Assembly: GCA_030737835.1 (NCBI GenBank)
Contig: CM060856.1
Coordinates: forward strand, 8,039,670 to 8,103,669
Origin: Acorus gramineus
Lineage: Eukaryota; Streptophyta; Magnoliopsida; Acorales; Acoraceae
Length of the DNA: 64,000 nt
Direction: 5' to 3'
Made by a program: the position numbers and the translations under genes. Within the stretch, counting starts at the first letter, position 1. Every line of letters starts with the position of its first letter. The notes below the pieces were generated by a model that was given only the letters and a program-made list of their open reading frames with translations, did not search any database and was not told where the DNA came from. Positions 25,201 to 37,668 of the stretch are shown here, one piece after another.

Positions 25201-25372
25201 TGGGCTGAGCTTCCATCTTAACATGACTCCTGACACCTTCCACTCCTACTGTGCCTTCCTTCAAAGGGAGATGGTGACAGTGGAGAAGCCTCTGAAGGTT
25301 ACACATTGTTTGTTGTTGTTGGAAGAGGAGGCCAACACCCATCAGAAACAACAGAGACAACTAGCTGTTTGA
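22257..25372 (+). CDS. CYCU4-1: U-type (P-type) cyclin, CYCU4;1-like
   Basis: A small plant cyclin expected to partner A-type CDKs; relatives link cell division to nutrient or hormone signals. Two exons, 22257-22627 and 25120-25372, give 207 residues, the usual length. Exon 1: [20 protein letters not shown], then the cyclin-box core [40 protein letters not shown], and [19 protein letters not shown]. Exon 2: [40 protein letters not shown], ending QKQQRQLAV, which is the C-terminal signature of this subgroup. The split codon AT|A gives Ile at the junction. The acceptor at 25118-25119 lacks a good pyrimidine tract but is the only one that keeps the conserved [14 protein letters not shown] join. 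The 2.5-kb intron holds two transposons. Confidence 0.95.
23965..24205 (-). mobile_element. GATAAG-type MITE piece in the cyclin intron
   Basis: In reverse complement it starts GGATTGGTTTAGTAAAGAG, then ATAAGTGGTGGGATAAA, matching the short form at 11000-11305. Boundaries approximate. Confidence 0.5.
24380..24890. mobile_element. MITE with 8-bp target duplication in the cyclin intron
   Basis: Ends are inverted repeats (GGGAAAAAATCCATATAAT at left; GGGAAAAATCCATAGAATCC inverted at right), flanked on both sides by TTGATTAT (24372-24379, 24891-24898). Further inverted symmetry runs inward (GTTAACCCTGAT against ATCAGGGTTACC). Non-coding. A shortened relative lies at 54057-54308. Confidence 0.88.
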
Positions 25373-25741
25373 GTGAGTGATCTGTGTGAGTTTGTTGGAG
25401 AAATTTTTGATGTTTTGTTCTTTAGTGTTTTTTTTTTATTATTTTTTTTTTATTTTGGGGCACAAACATTAACTCAATGTTGTGTATTTTTGGGTTGTTC
25501 TCTTCTTGTATTTTTGGGTGTTGTGTAAATGGATGGCAGCTTTTGGTTTATGACTTTCTGTTGCTTGAAATGGGAACATCTCTGTATTGAATGGCTTGGA
25601 TATCAGTAGCTAAAATGGGCAGGGTGTGGCTCTTAAAAATTCAGGTGACTTTATTTGCACCCCTTAAATCAGTTTGTACATCCCTCTAGTTGGACAATTA
25701 AAAACTCAAAAAAACTCATAAGAGTTGTGCAAATTAAACAA

Positions 25742-26196
25742 GGCATTTTTATTTTTAAGTCCATGTAAATATGTCTATTTAGGGATCGGTCCTTCAATTT
25801 TTCATATTTTTTTTAGTCCTCATATTCAACCCCTTATTTGGTTTTTAGTCCCTCCGTCAAATGTCCGTCCATATGCCGTTAATTTGTAAAATGTGATTTA
25901 TTTTTAAATCCCTGTAAACCATGTTATTTAGTTATTAGTCCCTCCATTCTTCATATTTTACAGAGACTAATCACTAAATAACATAGTTTACATGGACTGA
26001 TCACTAAATAACATAGTTTATAGGGACTTAAAAATAAAATCACATTTCACAAATTAATGTTATATAGACGAACATTTGACGGATGGACTAAAAATCAAAC
26101 AGGCAGTTAAATATGAAGACTAAAAAAGAAATACGAAGAAGTGAGGGACCGATCGATAAATAGATATGTTTACAAAGACTTAAAAATAAAAATCCC
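25742..26196. mobile_element. Fold-back MITE with 9-bp target duplication (Mutator-like)
   Basis: The whole 455 bp is close to one hairpin: GGCATTTTTATTTTTAAGTC at left against GGGATTTTTATTTTTAAGTC inverted at right, with similarity continuing toward the centre (AGGGATCGGTCCTTC against GAGGGACCGATCG, and TTTAGTCCCTCCG-like arms). ATTAAACAA flanks both sides (25733-25741, 26197-26205). The 9-bp duplication and long arms suit Mutator-like elements. It lies about 370 bp after the cyclin stop codon. Confidence 0.88.
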
Positions 26197-29100
26197 ATTA
26201 AACAAATGTCCTTCCATCCCAAACAGCCAAACCAATTTTAAAAAGTGTAATGTTTTTTCTTTTTGTGGTTCTATTTCTTTTAATCATGATATTTTTTTTT
26301 TTTTATAAATATTTTTTCTGATCAATTCATTTCCTATCAAGCGATAACAAAATTCAAATTCAGGTCTCCTTATTATTGAGGGGGTACTTCTATCATCTTA
26401 CCAAGAGGAGGTTTGATTTAATCATTGTATGTTATTCGTCAAGCAAACATGTAATTTCTAAATTTTTGTTTTTTGAGGTAATAAGATATCTAAAATTCAT
26501 TAGGATATATACTTTTTTTAAATATAAATATACATGTTTTATTATAAAAAAAGGGATTGTCAAAATTAATTTAGGTAGGAGCACTGATAAACTCAGTCTG
26601 TTTTGCATCTCCGTTTGCAGCCTCATACACTATGATAGCGCATTATATACTGTGCTATAATAGTTTAAGGGGTTCTATCATAGGATATAACACAAAAAAA
26701 TCATTTTTCAAAGTGGAAAATATATATTATTATATTTCAGTATATACTTCATATCTTATAACAGTATGTAATTCAATGAAAGATGTATGATTTAAAAAAA
26801 ATGATATGGACTTCTAATGGGCCCGGACCCGACCTGATTGTCGGGTCCTTCGGGTCAGGTCCATATTGAGTCTCGGATCAGATCGACCCATTAAGAGGCC
26901 TAGGCCAGACAAAGAGAGGCCGAAGAACTTCTTAAAGGCCTACAATTGCTTAATTGTTTTTCTTTTTAATAGAGTCTAGTGTATTATAAATAATTATTCA
27001 TTATTTTGATTTTTTAATGTTTTATAAGGGAACATTTGTAATATAGTTTGAATTATTATGCTTTTATATGAAGTCAAAAGGTCGTAAAAACATTTCAAAT
27101 GCTTAAAATTTTAAATAATTATTGAATATTTAGTTATAAATGTTTAGTTGAATCATGAGTGTTGAGTTGAATCATAAATTAAAAAAAATCACATAGTATT
27201 TGGTTTAAATCAATCAGATCCATAAGATTAGATCGGGGTGAACCCAGACTATACTCGTTTTGATTGTTTGGTCCTTCAGATCAGATATTCACGCCTTTTA
27301 TCTGGTCAGATTCGGATGGGGTCTGGATTGACCTGTTGATAGGCCTTTTACTTTTCTTTTATGTAATGACAATGGATTTCACATGGGCCCATATTTGTAT
27401 AGAACAACTCGGGGTAATAGGCCGGCCCAGCATCGGGAACCAAAGAATTCCATCATCAGAACGACTGAAATCAATTACATAGGTTAATTGATTCAGCGGC
27501 TAAAATTAAAGAAAATGTTAGGGTTAATCCCGCGTTCAACTCCACGTACAGTTCTTACATGCTTTAATGCTCTAATTTTGTATATAAGTGTATACTTCAA
27601 TTAATGTATTAATAAAAATATAGTATATATTACATATAAGATATATAATCCAATGAATTATTTGAATTCGAATGAAAAATTGCATGCTTCTTCTAACTGC
27701 ATATTTTTGAGACATCACAGAGGACGGGGTTGTATATCAGAATTGCATATAACAACGCCTTAAAATCAAAAGAGACTTTTGGAGTTTGGTGTAACTTTTC
27801 CAGATCCAATTCAATTATTTAAATATATGCCAGTTATATAATTAATTTCAGCTTATCTATCTACTCATCGCTCTTCTTTCTATCTTTTATATTGATCAAA
27901 AGTGTTAAGTTTTCATACTTGTTCCTTTGTGTGTGTGTAACATTTTCATTTTTTAATTTTATCTTTCTTTATTTATGATATTTGATTTTATATTAAAAAA
28001 GTAAAAATAGAAAATGCATATATTTAGTGGATAAGATAAGATATTATCAAATTTATCTTTTTCAATTTTACCCTTATTTAATCTTATATTAAAGGGTAAA
28101 AATGTACCCCTAATTCTAAATGATTTAAATTGTGTATAAACGCTTTTTTCTTTAATCCATTCAAGCGATATTGTTGGTTTTAAAAGTTGTAATGAGGTAT
28201 TTTTACAATATAAGGTTGATGGAAGGGTAGATATATAAAAAAACTCATTTTTAATTGTAACATCTCTTATATATTTTATTTTAAATTTTAAAATAATTTA
28301 TTAAATCAATTATTTGTGTATATATATAACATTATATATTACATCCCATATAAATGAATTAAAAAAATTTAAAAGTATTAGTTGTAAGCAGTTTTTCTAA
28401 AATATTTTTTTATTTGCACACACATCATACGTAGAAAAAGACTAGTTTGATCATATTTAAAATGTCATTTAACAGTCAGGAACTACTATGATCACATTTT
28501 TCAATATATTTTAAGATGAGCAAGTGGATATTCTTCTCTATAGCATCCAAGAAGAACATTTTCGGATCATAATCATATATTTAACTCTTGCATACAAATG
28601 TCACCTAACATAATATATGAAATTTCTAATGTAATATCCTTACATTACCATGTCAGTATTATGAAAAACAAAACAAAAAAATGTATGCATTCAATACATT
28701 CAAGTATGTATTTCAATTTTTATGAAACCATGTACTTCATTTGACAATTACATACTTCAAAAAACAAAAAAAATCAAAATATGCTCAATCTGCAAAAGTG
28801 ACTTCAATAATGAAAATATAACATCTTCCTTGATTGTTTCCCATCACTCCCATTGCACTTCTCTAAAGGTAAAGAGTCTGGATCTGCTAGCGCCTGCAGG
28901 GCGTCGGGGCCTCAGCCACAGGTCGGCCAACAGACTGGACCAGGACCACAGCTGGGGCTAGCGGTCAAGCGCGATTTTGTGGTATGCACAATATCTAAAC
29001 TTCCTCAAACAAAAATTGTGCTTAAATTATTATATCAGACAATATGCACCTCCATTACGCCATAGAACGCCGACCCAGGGATCTTCACTGTCCGATCGGT

Positions 29101-29343
29101 CTCTTCTCCACAACTCAGGTCTCAGTTTCAGATGGGATTGCAAGGATATCATGTATCATTGCTTGCAATGGTGATCATCCTCACTCACATTTCGACAATT
29201 GAGGAGGATCATCACATCTCTTCAGCGAAAATGATATCGAAAATTTGTTGCACTGCACAAAGGATTTCAGAAAGATTGATGTCTGAAATCCATCTCGATA
29301 ACAAAAGTTTGCCTTTTTTTTTCATCGTCAGATTAACATGCAT
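26197..29343. other. Intergenic, no supportable gene
   Basis: AT-rich, with repeated (G)GGTC(C/T)-rich strings at 26815-26905 and 27230-27340 of the sort seen in dispersed plant repeats. A GC-rich patch at 28870-28975 reads open for about 70 codons (GQQTGPGPQLG) but has no family I know and no splice continuation. The last 200 bp are the 3' flank of the minus-strand gene at 29344. Confidence 0.4.
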
Positions 29344-32300
29344 CTATTTGATACCTTCATCTTTAGGTATGTTAGGTTGATCAGTTAAAAGTTGCCGAAG
29401 TGCAGCAATGTCACTGGAACTGCATTGCAAAATGTCAACACAGATATCAGATAAATAGATGAAGATTAATACACATGAAAATGACACAATGATCAAGCAA
29501 ATGATTTAACAATATGCATTGAACAGAAATAAGAGAACATATGATCAAGGCATAAAATAGCCTCTGTCTATAAAATGCTCTACAATGTTGATGCTATTGG
29601 GGAAGATGCAGATTATTCTAATGGGTAGACAGAATATATGATTTGGTTTCACTGATATTAATATTACTAGAGATTGATTAATTGCTTGCAAGGTCTAACA
29701 GTTAATGAATGCTTTAATGCAGGTTCAAACAAAATATACACAGAAGAGAAGACATAAAATATGATTATCTATGTTCTGTTGATGTTGGATATTCATTGCT
29801 TATTACTAATGCACGACCATATGATTCCGCTGATATTAATATTAAGAGAGACTGCCTGCGTGCAAGGTCTAGCAGTTGATAAATGTTGTAAAACAATGGT
29901 TCAAAAAGATAGTGAACAGAAGAGAAAAATAAAATATGGCCTTGGTGAAAATGCAGCGATGTGATCTTTCCTTTCACATTTCTTCTACAAAGGTGCAGCC
30001 TATGCTAGAAAGGAATGTGATGTTTTTCAGAACTGGAAACTTTCAGAAACCTATATAAGTTGAACTGACCTGCTTTTCCATGTCAATGCAGAGATTACTG
30101 ATGATTTAAGAGAGTACCTGAAATGCAAATAAGCCATAAAAAAACATGACCAGTTAGGATTACAAGGAACACAACATGATTACTTGAGAATGATCACCTG
30201 TAGACCAAACATGGATGGCAGATGGCAGCTCTACAGTCTAACCAAATTAATGTATTATCTGGATGCATCCCACAACTATTTCCAATATTATTTCAACAGG
30301 ATTGAGAGGAACGATGGACAGATGCATGCATGTAGCATGCATAAATGGCTCAAATACACAAAAAATGAAAACATTTAAGCTGCCAATATAATTTCAAGGA
30401 ATCTCATTTGGGAACCAAGAACTATCTTACGAATTTGTCGAAAGTTGTTTCATGTCTTTGCTTAAATATGACTTTCTCATTATGGATATGAAGCAGTCAA
30501 TTATTCCAGGATCCAATATTACAGCTGCATGCAAGATAAATTAATTGTCTTCCAAATTGTCTGAATGCCTCTCCATCACAAGGGCCAGGCTAAAATATGT
30601 ATAACCATGAAACTTTAACTCTTTGGCAGAATGGACTCCAATGATTACTTTTATAGATGGGAATAAGGGTCAAACTCTGAGTAAATGCAAATATAATGGC
30701 ATGCTCATGACATTTATAGGGACATATGAGTTCATTATCAAAATAACTTCCAAGAAATGTTGCGCTTTGAAAAAAAAAAAATGCATATCAAGAATAATCG
30801 AGTCAAAATATGCACGTGGCTAGAGTTTGAAGTTTAATCCTAATGCTACTTGTAGAACAGTTAAAGTTATATTTTTTTGTGTGTACTGCACTGCATGCTT
30901 AAAGTAATGAACAGAACACAAAAGGGTAGCACAACCAAGATAAGAGTGATAGATCTTCAATAATAATATACCTAAGGAAAGAATATTAATGGAAAAACTA
31001 ATAATAAAGTGGAAACATTGTTAGTATATACACAAGTAAATTGAGAAAAAAATGCCATGAGTTAGGCTTACTCGGAATGGTGCATTTCATAGATGTTCTT
31101 AAGCCCCTCCAAGCAATAGGTGAGGCTTGGTAGCAGTCCAATTCGTAATTGCATCTGTCGGTCACTTAGAGTTGTTCCTCCCTTCAACAATTGGTTGCCA
31201 TCTCGTATAAGCTTCTCAAAACATATAACAATTCCATGGAACTCAGTCCTGAATTTTAAAATAAAGGAAAAGAAGAATTTTGTATGAAGCTCATTAAACT
31301 CGAATGAAAACAATCTGAAAACACCGACTCTATAAATAAGTGTGTTCAACTAAGCATGCACCACATCCTTCAAATACGATTTAAAAATTTCCATAAAAAT
31401 ACATGTCATTCATAAAAGTACAATTATCAAAATTAGATTGTGGAACTGTTTAATCTATACTGTAAAAGATCAACACACGCACACACAGTTGGCTCTTTGG
31501 CTAGAACCATGGGTTTGCTCCCCATAGATCTCGAGTTCTAATTACCTGAAGCATGGGTTTTGTGGGTGATTCTGAGCAATGGGTTTTTTTCTGACTAATG
31601 TTAGGGCTCCTCATCACAAAAAAAGGAAGATCACACTCAATATGCACTTTTAGAAAACTGACATATATCCAGATAATCAGATATAATAATGCTGATGCAT
31701 ATAGAACATTCTCAGATGGAGGAATGAGAATTATCTTTATTCGGATGGTGAGAAGATAATATGTGAGGAAGCTTAACTCAAACACAATGCCCTTGCTCAT
31801 GATTCCCGTATTTGGCCTTAGATCACTTATTAGAGAACTCAAAATTACAGACACCATGAATCTAAAAATGATTTTTTTTTTCTATAAGCATAACAATGAA
31901 AACAGGTATACAAAGTGGTATGCCCCGAAATGTGATTTTTTCTTTCTTTCTTTGGTAAGAAAAAGGACTTGAACCCAAGACCTAATGGTTGCATATTCAG
32001 TTGTCAACCATTAAGTTATGGGCCCAAGTCCTGAAATAAGAGAATAGTTTCCCAATAAACAAGTTGATACTTGATACCATGATTCTCTCATGCACAGCTG
32101 GATAAATAAAAAAAATTGAGAGCTCATGTATCTCAACCCATAAAGTGAATCACAAAAAAATAGAACAGATGCCAAACCATAGCAACATGCCAGATTAATC
32201 ATACTCCACAAACTATATTTCATAAAACAGGTCGTACATTGCTACCAAGCACTTTGCAGTTGTATTGCATTGCAGCCTTCATATTTGCTAGCAAAGGTTC

Positions 32301-32732
32301 GCCCAAGAAGAAAAAATAAGCAGCTCAAACAATACCAGAGTATATTCCATGATCACTACATTTAATATCAAAACAATAAACCATGAAAACTCACATTGTT
32401 TGTTTCATGGAAGAGAGTATCCTTTCCAAGGATTGCATCCGTTTTGCCATCACAGCCTCCATCGTCCCAGCGACACTCTTCAACACCCCATAATTGTTGA
32501 TGTCTCCAATTACCTGGTGAACTCCAGATACCCTAAATCAATGAAAATCACATGTACCCAAATAAGTGAAATCAATAGAGAGAGGGAGGAGAGAAACCTG
32601 AAAACTCTCAAAGATGGAGGCGGCGTTGTTGAATTGGGAAAGGAGCCGCGATTGGAGACCTTCCCATCTCTCCATCTGGTCCTTGACCCTTCTGTACTTC
32701 TGCTGGAATTTCCTGACCAGAGCGGCCTCCAT
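29344..32732 (-). CDS. At5g43822-family protein, CA109 (C1orf109/AIRIM)-like
   Basis: Exons in gene order: 32732-32598, 32513-32395, 31248-31072, 30117-30070, 29419-29344, totalling 184 residues with all phases closing. It opens [20 protein letters not shown], a helical basic start typical of the plant family annotated as uncharacterised At5g43822. The middle has NNYGVLKSV and [15 protein letters not shown]. The C-terminus reads [34 protein letters not shown], then [19 protein letters not shown]. The spacing of PS, LE, L, I, Y, K, SxxxW, D, I and AL resembles the human C1orf109 (AIRIM) C-terminus, a subunit of the 55LCC AAA-ATPase complex in ribosome maturation. That link is my inference from remembered sequence; the plant family match is firmer. 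A telobox-like AACCCTAAT lies upstream of the ATG near 32826-32834 on the gene strand. Confidence 0.87.
31488..31624 (+). mobile_element. Candidate tRNA-derived SINE in intron 3
   Basis: A-box-like GTTGGCTCTTTGGCTAGAAC and B-box-like GAGTTCTAAT about 33 bases later, then a short body ending in an A-rich tail (CACAAAAAAAGG). This is the usual plant SINE layout; the B box is diverged. Confidence 0.45.
31964..32031 (-). mobile_element. tRNA-like SINE head in intron 2
   Basis: On the minus strand GGGCCCATAACTTAATGGTT is followed by a perfect B box, GGTTCAAGTCC, then short T/C-rich DNA (TTTCTTTC repeats). The CAAGTCC and GGACTTG ends are complementary. It resembles the pol III head of a SINE rather than a functional tRNA. 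Confidence 0.45.
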
Positions 32733-35700
32733 TGGTGAGACGACACGAAGAGTTCTGTTCCTGTGTGCAAAGATTTGAGAGATCGCAAAAGTCGCAGTGA
32801 TTTGAATGTGACAGAGAAATCGGATTAGGGTTTTATGGAAACCACACCGACAGCAAAATGAATCAAAATTCAAACTAATTAAAAATTTAATAAAAACTAG
32901 TTTGTAACAATTGTATGATTGTATCCAAACGGTGCCTAATCCAAATGCTGATTAAGAATTACTAAGGATGCTGATATACTCAGTCATTCTTGTGGCCCTA
33001 ACCTAACATATGAATCTTTAACAGGGTATATATTCCTTTTGGCGAGTATACAGTATATGCTCCGTTAGGAAATTGCAAGAAAGTATGTATTTAATTCATT
33101 TGAATATATACTTTACTTTTTTAAGTATGTATTTCATCAGACATTTATAACTTAAAAAAAAAAATTTAAACATGTTGGTACTACAAAAAATGAATTCTAC
33201 CGATTCTTTTAATACTTTTTGGCAATGTTGTAAACTACGCTAGTTGGGTGGTTGACCGACTAGGGATTAATCAACAAGTGGGGAACATTTTAAATAAAAA
33301 GAATACATTTGCATATATTTGCATTTTCAAAAAAAAAAAAATCCTTATCCTTTATAGAAACATCCCATTTGTCGTAATTAGGCTCGTTCGGAATCGCGGT
33401 GGGGAGGGCGAAATTTTGAAAATCTGACTTGCTTTGAAAAGCATTGTTTTAGCAACTTCTCAAACGCGAGAAAAATAAAATGGTGATCGCAGAAAACACG
33501 ACAAATGCAGCATTGAAAAAAAATACGGTTGGATCAGCGTTTGGCAATTGAACCGCAGAATCCACCCAAATGGAGCCTTAGTAAATTTGTAATACACAAA
33601 AAACTATAACATGCAACAGCTCAAAACATTAGTAGCACTTGAATGTATGTAGAAAAAGCATTATATAAAAAGTTGATAACCAATTCCATATGAACGGGTC
33701 AACAAATATTCACAATTCAGATATTTAAGCATAATCTGTGCTACTTTGACAATTGGCATTAATATTTCATATAATCGTATTTTGATTCAAGAGCTAATCA
33801 AGTAAACCCTTATCATCCTTATGTACTCAAAACAACATACAAATCATGAAATTTAAGTGTCTATCATTGTGAGACATCTGAAGAGTTGAATAAATAAAAA
33901 AATACTACGTCACCACAGTAGTCATTAGTAGAACAAGATCATAAATATCAATAACACATACATAAATTCATAATAATTAACATTATACACTCAATGATTT
34001 AGACTTTGAAACGGGTCTATATACATAAATAGCAACTAAAAACCAAAAATCAAAGAGAAAAACTGAAAAAACCAACAAAAATCTTATAAAATTCACCAAA
34101 GCCTCACCATTTTCACAAATAAAAAAACCCCATCCAATAAAGCCCCAACTCAAAAAAAAAAAAAAAAAAAGAGAAAAAAAGACTCAGTATGAATTAAAGA
34201 AATTCCGAAAATAAGATTAGAAAAGAAATAAATAATTCATATTCACGAAAACAACAGATTAACCCTTTAAACCCCGAAAACAAAAGGTCAGCAAATAACA
34301 TCAACAAAAATTAAAAATAATTAAATATAAAAATAAATAAAACAGACTGGATTTACACCAGCCGGAGGTGTAAAATCAAGTTTGATTTTCATCAACCATC
34401 AAAGAGCACCTACAACACAAGAAGAAACTATTCGGGGCAGACAAGCAATCCTGGGCAACACATCTCAAGAACAATTTATATGTGGCCAGACACATCTCAA
34501 AAACCAGATACAAAGTGTTCTTGATACACGGAACCGATATAAAATATCAAACGCATCAAAGAAGCTCCGGATGACAAGATGAAGAAGAAGAAAATTTGAT
34601 CCACAAATATTTCGCATGAGATTTCATTATTGAACAGTCCAGAGAGCTCGAACAAGGACCATTAATCAAAAACCCTAATTTTAACACTGATTATCAGGAA
34701 ATGACGGAAGGAAACTCACTCTGAATCGTTGTTGCTATAATTATACCACTTCTCTGATTATCAAAATAAGGCGGAGATCGGAGACCAGACGGCGACGGAG
34801 GCTTCGGGGTGAAGAACACCTGGCGCGGATGAATGTTCAAGCGCGAGGGGGTATAAGAGAGGTTAAGGTTTCTGATGAGATAATAAAATACTAATTAATC
34901 TCATGAAGAGTTTAAATAGTTGGTGCTTCCAAATAAGATGTTCAAAGGTCTCACGAACAAGAGCCGCTTGTCCAGTCCAGTGGTCATAGTACAACTGATC
35001 AGGGCTTAACGGTATTATCGATAGGTTCTGGATTTGAGTATTGTCGTTGGTTTATCCACCTCTTTGTTAGCGATTATTCAAAAGAATTTTCCGTGGGACT
35101 AGGATAAATAGACGGAGATAGCCTTCCCAGCTCGACTGGTAAGATCAGCGACGGGGATCCCCTAGACATAAAAAAAAAAAAAGCATACTGCTGCCCTTAA
35201 TCAAACCCATACCCTTAAAATTTAAGTAAAAGCTTAATTTGATATGATGTGTCTCTAACAATCTCATTTTGTGTTTTACTCAAATCTTTTAAAAATTTCA
35301 CATTTTTTTTTAGTTATTTCCTATAAACATTTTCAAAGTTTTTTTTCCAAAAAATATTATTATTCAATTTTTCTTCCCTTCAATATATTCATATTTAAAA
35401 AATATTATTCATTTTTTTAAATAAAAAAAACATTTTTATTGAAGTAAAATAAAAAAATGAAGATTTAAAGAAAATCCTTTTTTTTTTTTCAAGAGATAGT
35501 TAAAATTTTGGGGATGAGAATACATCTAATATAATTCAACTAAAGATGGAGTTGAAAAAAAAAAGTCACATTTAAAGAAAATGTGGAGACCAAAAAAAAA
35601 AGAAATGTTGAAAATTCAGGTAAAGATTTGAGTCCAACTTAATTTAGGTAAAGATTTGAGTAAAAGCTTGATTTAATGTGGGCCTAGATAAATGGTTAGA

Positions 35701-35827
35701 GAGGATTTTTGATGACTTTTACTCAAATTTAAATTTAAGTAAAAGTTTTGGTATAATTGGAGATGTGATTATTTAACTCTTTTCACAAATGTAGGAGGTG
35801 TTTACCTGCTTAACTAAAACTCAGTCA
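32733..35827. other. Upstream region, possible non-coding exon, no protein gene
   Basis: 33382-33580 looks like a degenerate MITE (GGCTCGTTCGG ... CCAAATGGAGCC). 34727-34850 on the minus strand resembles a GC-rich 5' leader ending CAGA|GTGAGT and could be a distal untranslated exon. 34354-34377 is a short perfect hairpin (TTTACACC ... GGTGTAAA). The remainder is AT-rich with no coding sequence recognised. Confidence 0.4.
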
Positions 35828-36103
35828 GATAGGGTTAGTTTGAGGACAGTTAAGGTTTGAGGATAACTATCCCAATTTTAAAAGATATAAAGTTCATTAA
35901 TTTGATATTAAAAAATGAAGAAAAATGTTATCCCAACCTTTAAATGGGACAAATTATATTTATTTTCATTTTAAAATTAGATCAATTGTTCACAATTTAT
36001 CTCAATTATTTTTTACACTAAATCAGGATAAGTTATCCATTCACTTATTTATCCCTATAATTACCCTTATCTCACCTTTTCTCCCTTATCAAATAAGCTC
36101 TTA
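35828..36103 (-). mobile_element. GATAAG-type MITE, short form
   Basis: In reverse complement it starts AGAGCTTATTTGATAAGGG and contains AGATAAGGGTAATTATAGGG, matching the short form at 11000-11305. It abuts the long-form copy at 36112. Confidence 0.6.
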
Positions 36104-36111
36104 ATGCCTAG

Positions 36112-36607
36112 TTTGGCATATGGATAAGGAGTTAGGATAAGAAAAAAAATTGGGTTAAAATCACTTGTCATCCTATATGGCATAAAAAAATGGGGATAAA
36201 ATATGGATAATTGTTCACATTTTGAGAAAAAAATATGGATAATTTGTTCTGGGTAAAAGATGAAATAGACTTTGTCCTAATTTTTTATTCCAATTTTGTA
36301 AAATTGGGATAACATTTATTACTACCCTTTCCAAGAAAATAAATGAAAACCAAAAAAAGAAAGAATGTGCTCCACTAAACAATATTAATGCTCCATTAAT
36401 AGGAATGGTAGATTTGATATTTTTTAAAAAAATTTGGAGTTATCCCATGTTTGATTCAAATGCAAAATTGAGGATAAGAAAATAAAAAATAAAGATAATA
36501 AAAAGCATTACCAAATGCAAATTTGGATAAAAATAGCGATTTTTTATCCCCATAAATTAAGTTAATTTATCTTAAAAATTTATCCTTTTATCAAATTAGA
36601 CATAAAG
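36112..36607 (+). mobile_element. GATAAG-type MITE, long form (copy 2)
   Basis: Collinear with 8370-8858: CTAGTTTGGCATATGGATAA start, GTTCTGGGTAAAAGATGAAA, GAATGGTAGATTTGATATT, AAATTAGACATAAAG-like end. Non-coding. Confidence 0.7.
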
Positions 36608-37504
36608 AATTGAGATACTCAAATAGAGCCACCCTTCCAAATTTAGATTTGTTTAGATCCCAGTTTACGCCACTTTTGGGTTTGAAAAAATGGACATTTT
36701 TCAAATAGAAAAATTTTAAATAGAAAAATGTTGCATATAATTTTTATTTTAATCTAAATTCCAGTTCTCACATGTTTTAAAATTTTTAAAAATATGATAC
36801 CTCAAAAGTATGCCATAATATCATATAGTTTTATAAAAGATGATGTATGTGTTCCAATGAAATACATGAATTCATTTTATAGAAAAATGTGAATTTTTTT
36901 AAGGAGATATATAACTTATTATTGTGATTGTATAACACCATCAAGGTATATCTCAACTCAGGGTTAAAAAACAAACTGTGTATAACAAAATTCTTTCAAA
37001 CGCTAATTCCAATGCATTTGTGCGATGAAAGTTTGAAAAGTGGATAAAAAAGAAAGATGTTACGATGAAGCCTTTTACAGTAGAGAATGTAAACTACGTA
37101 TGTTTTTATTTTTTAAAAATAATAAACATTATTTAATAAAATATATATTTTAATAAAAAATATAAATTATTTCATAAATGAGTTAAAAAAAACTATTTTT
37201 TAGTAAATATATGAAAAAAACGTAATGATGCGTATACATTGCCTACATTCGAAACATATAACATTGTATATTAAAGTGTAAGGAGGATTGAGCACCTTTA
37301 AAAAAAAAAAAAAAAATATTCACATTAATGTATATTATAATATGCTATTTTAGTTTTTTTTTTGTTTTTTTAAAAAAAATGTTTTGACTCGGCTCATTTT
37401 ACCATCCAAAACGCACAAACATCTCCAAAGAAAAACGTCTCATCCATCCCATCCGTCCAATCGAGGACCTGCCATCAGACGGACGAAACTCCCATCCTCA
37501 TCAA
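36608..37504. other. Intergenic, AT-rich, no gene seen
   Basis: Long A/T runs, no recognisable frame. It leads into the snoRNA promoter. Confidence 0.4.
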
Positions 37505-37531
37505 AAACCCTAAAATTAAACCCTATAAATA
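37505..37531 (+). promoter_or_regulatory. Telobox plus TATA box of the snoRNA cluster
   Basis: AAACCCTAA at 37505-37513 is followed by a TATA box, CTATAAATA, at 37523-37531, about 138 bases before the first snoRNA. Telobox plus TATA is the known promoter plan of plant snoRNA gene clusters. A further inverted telobox (TAGGGTTA) lies near 37578. Confidence 0.7.
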
Positions 37532-37668
37532 CCGCGTCAAGGGATCTCCTCCCCCCAAATCAACAAACGCTCCCGTCTAGGGTTAGTGGGGTTCCATCAA
37601 GAGTGCCCGATCGGCACATTTTCAGGTTTTTATTTCGTATGCGATTTCTTTTTTATATTTGTTATCAA

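Noticed and set aside
28853..29065. GC-rich 70-codon frame
   Set aside because: No recognisable motif, no start context or splice partner.
34354..34377. Hairpin TTTACACC/GGTGTAAA as an RNA gene
   Set aside because: Eight pairs alone, with no box motifs or promoter, is not enough.
35125..35172. tRNA-like A-box string before a poly-A run
   Set aside because: Too short, with a poor B box; could be a SINE scrap but not supportable.
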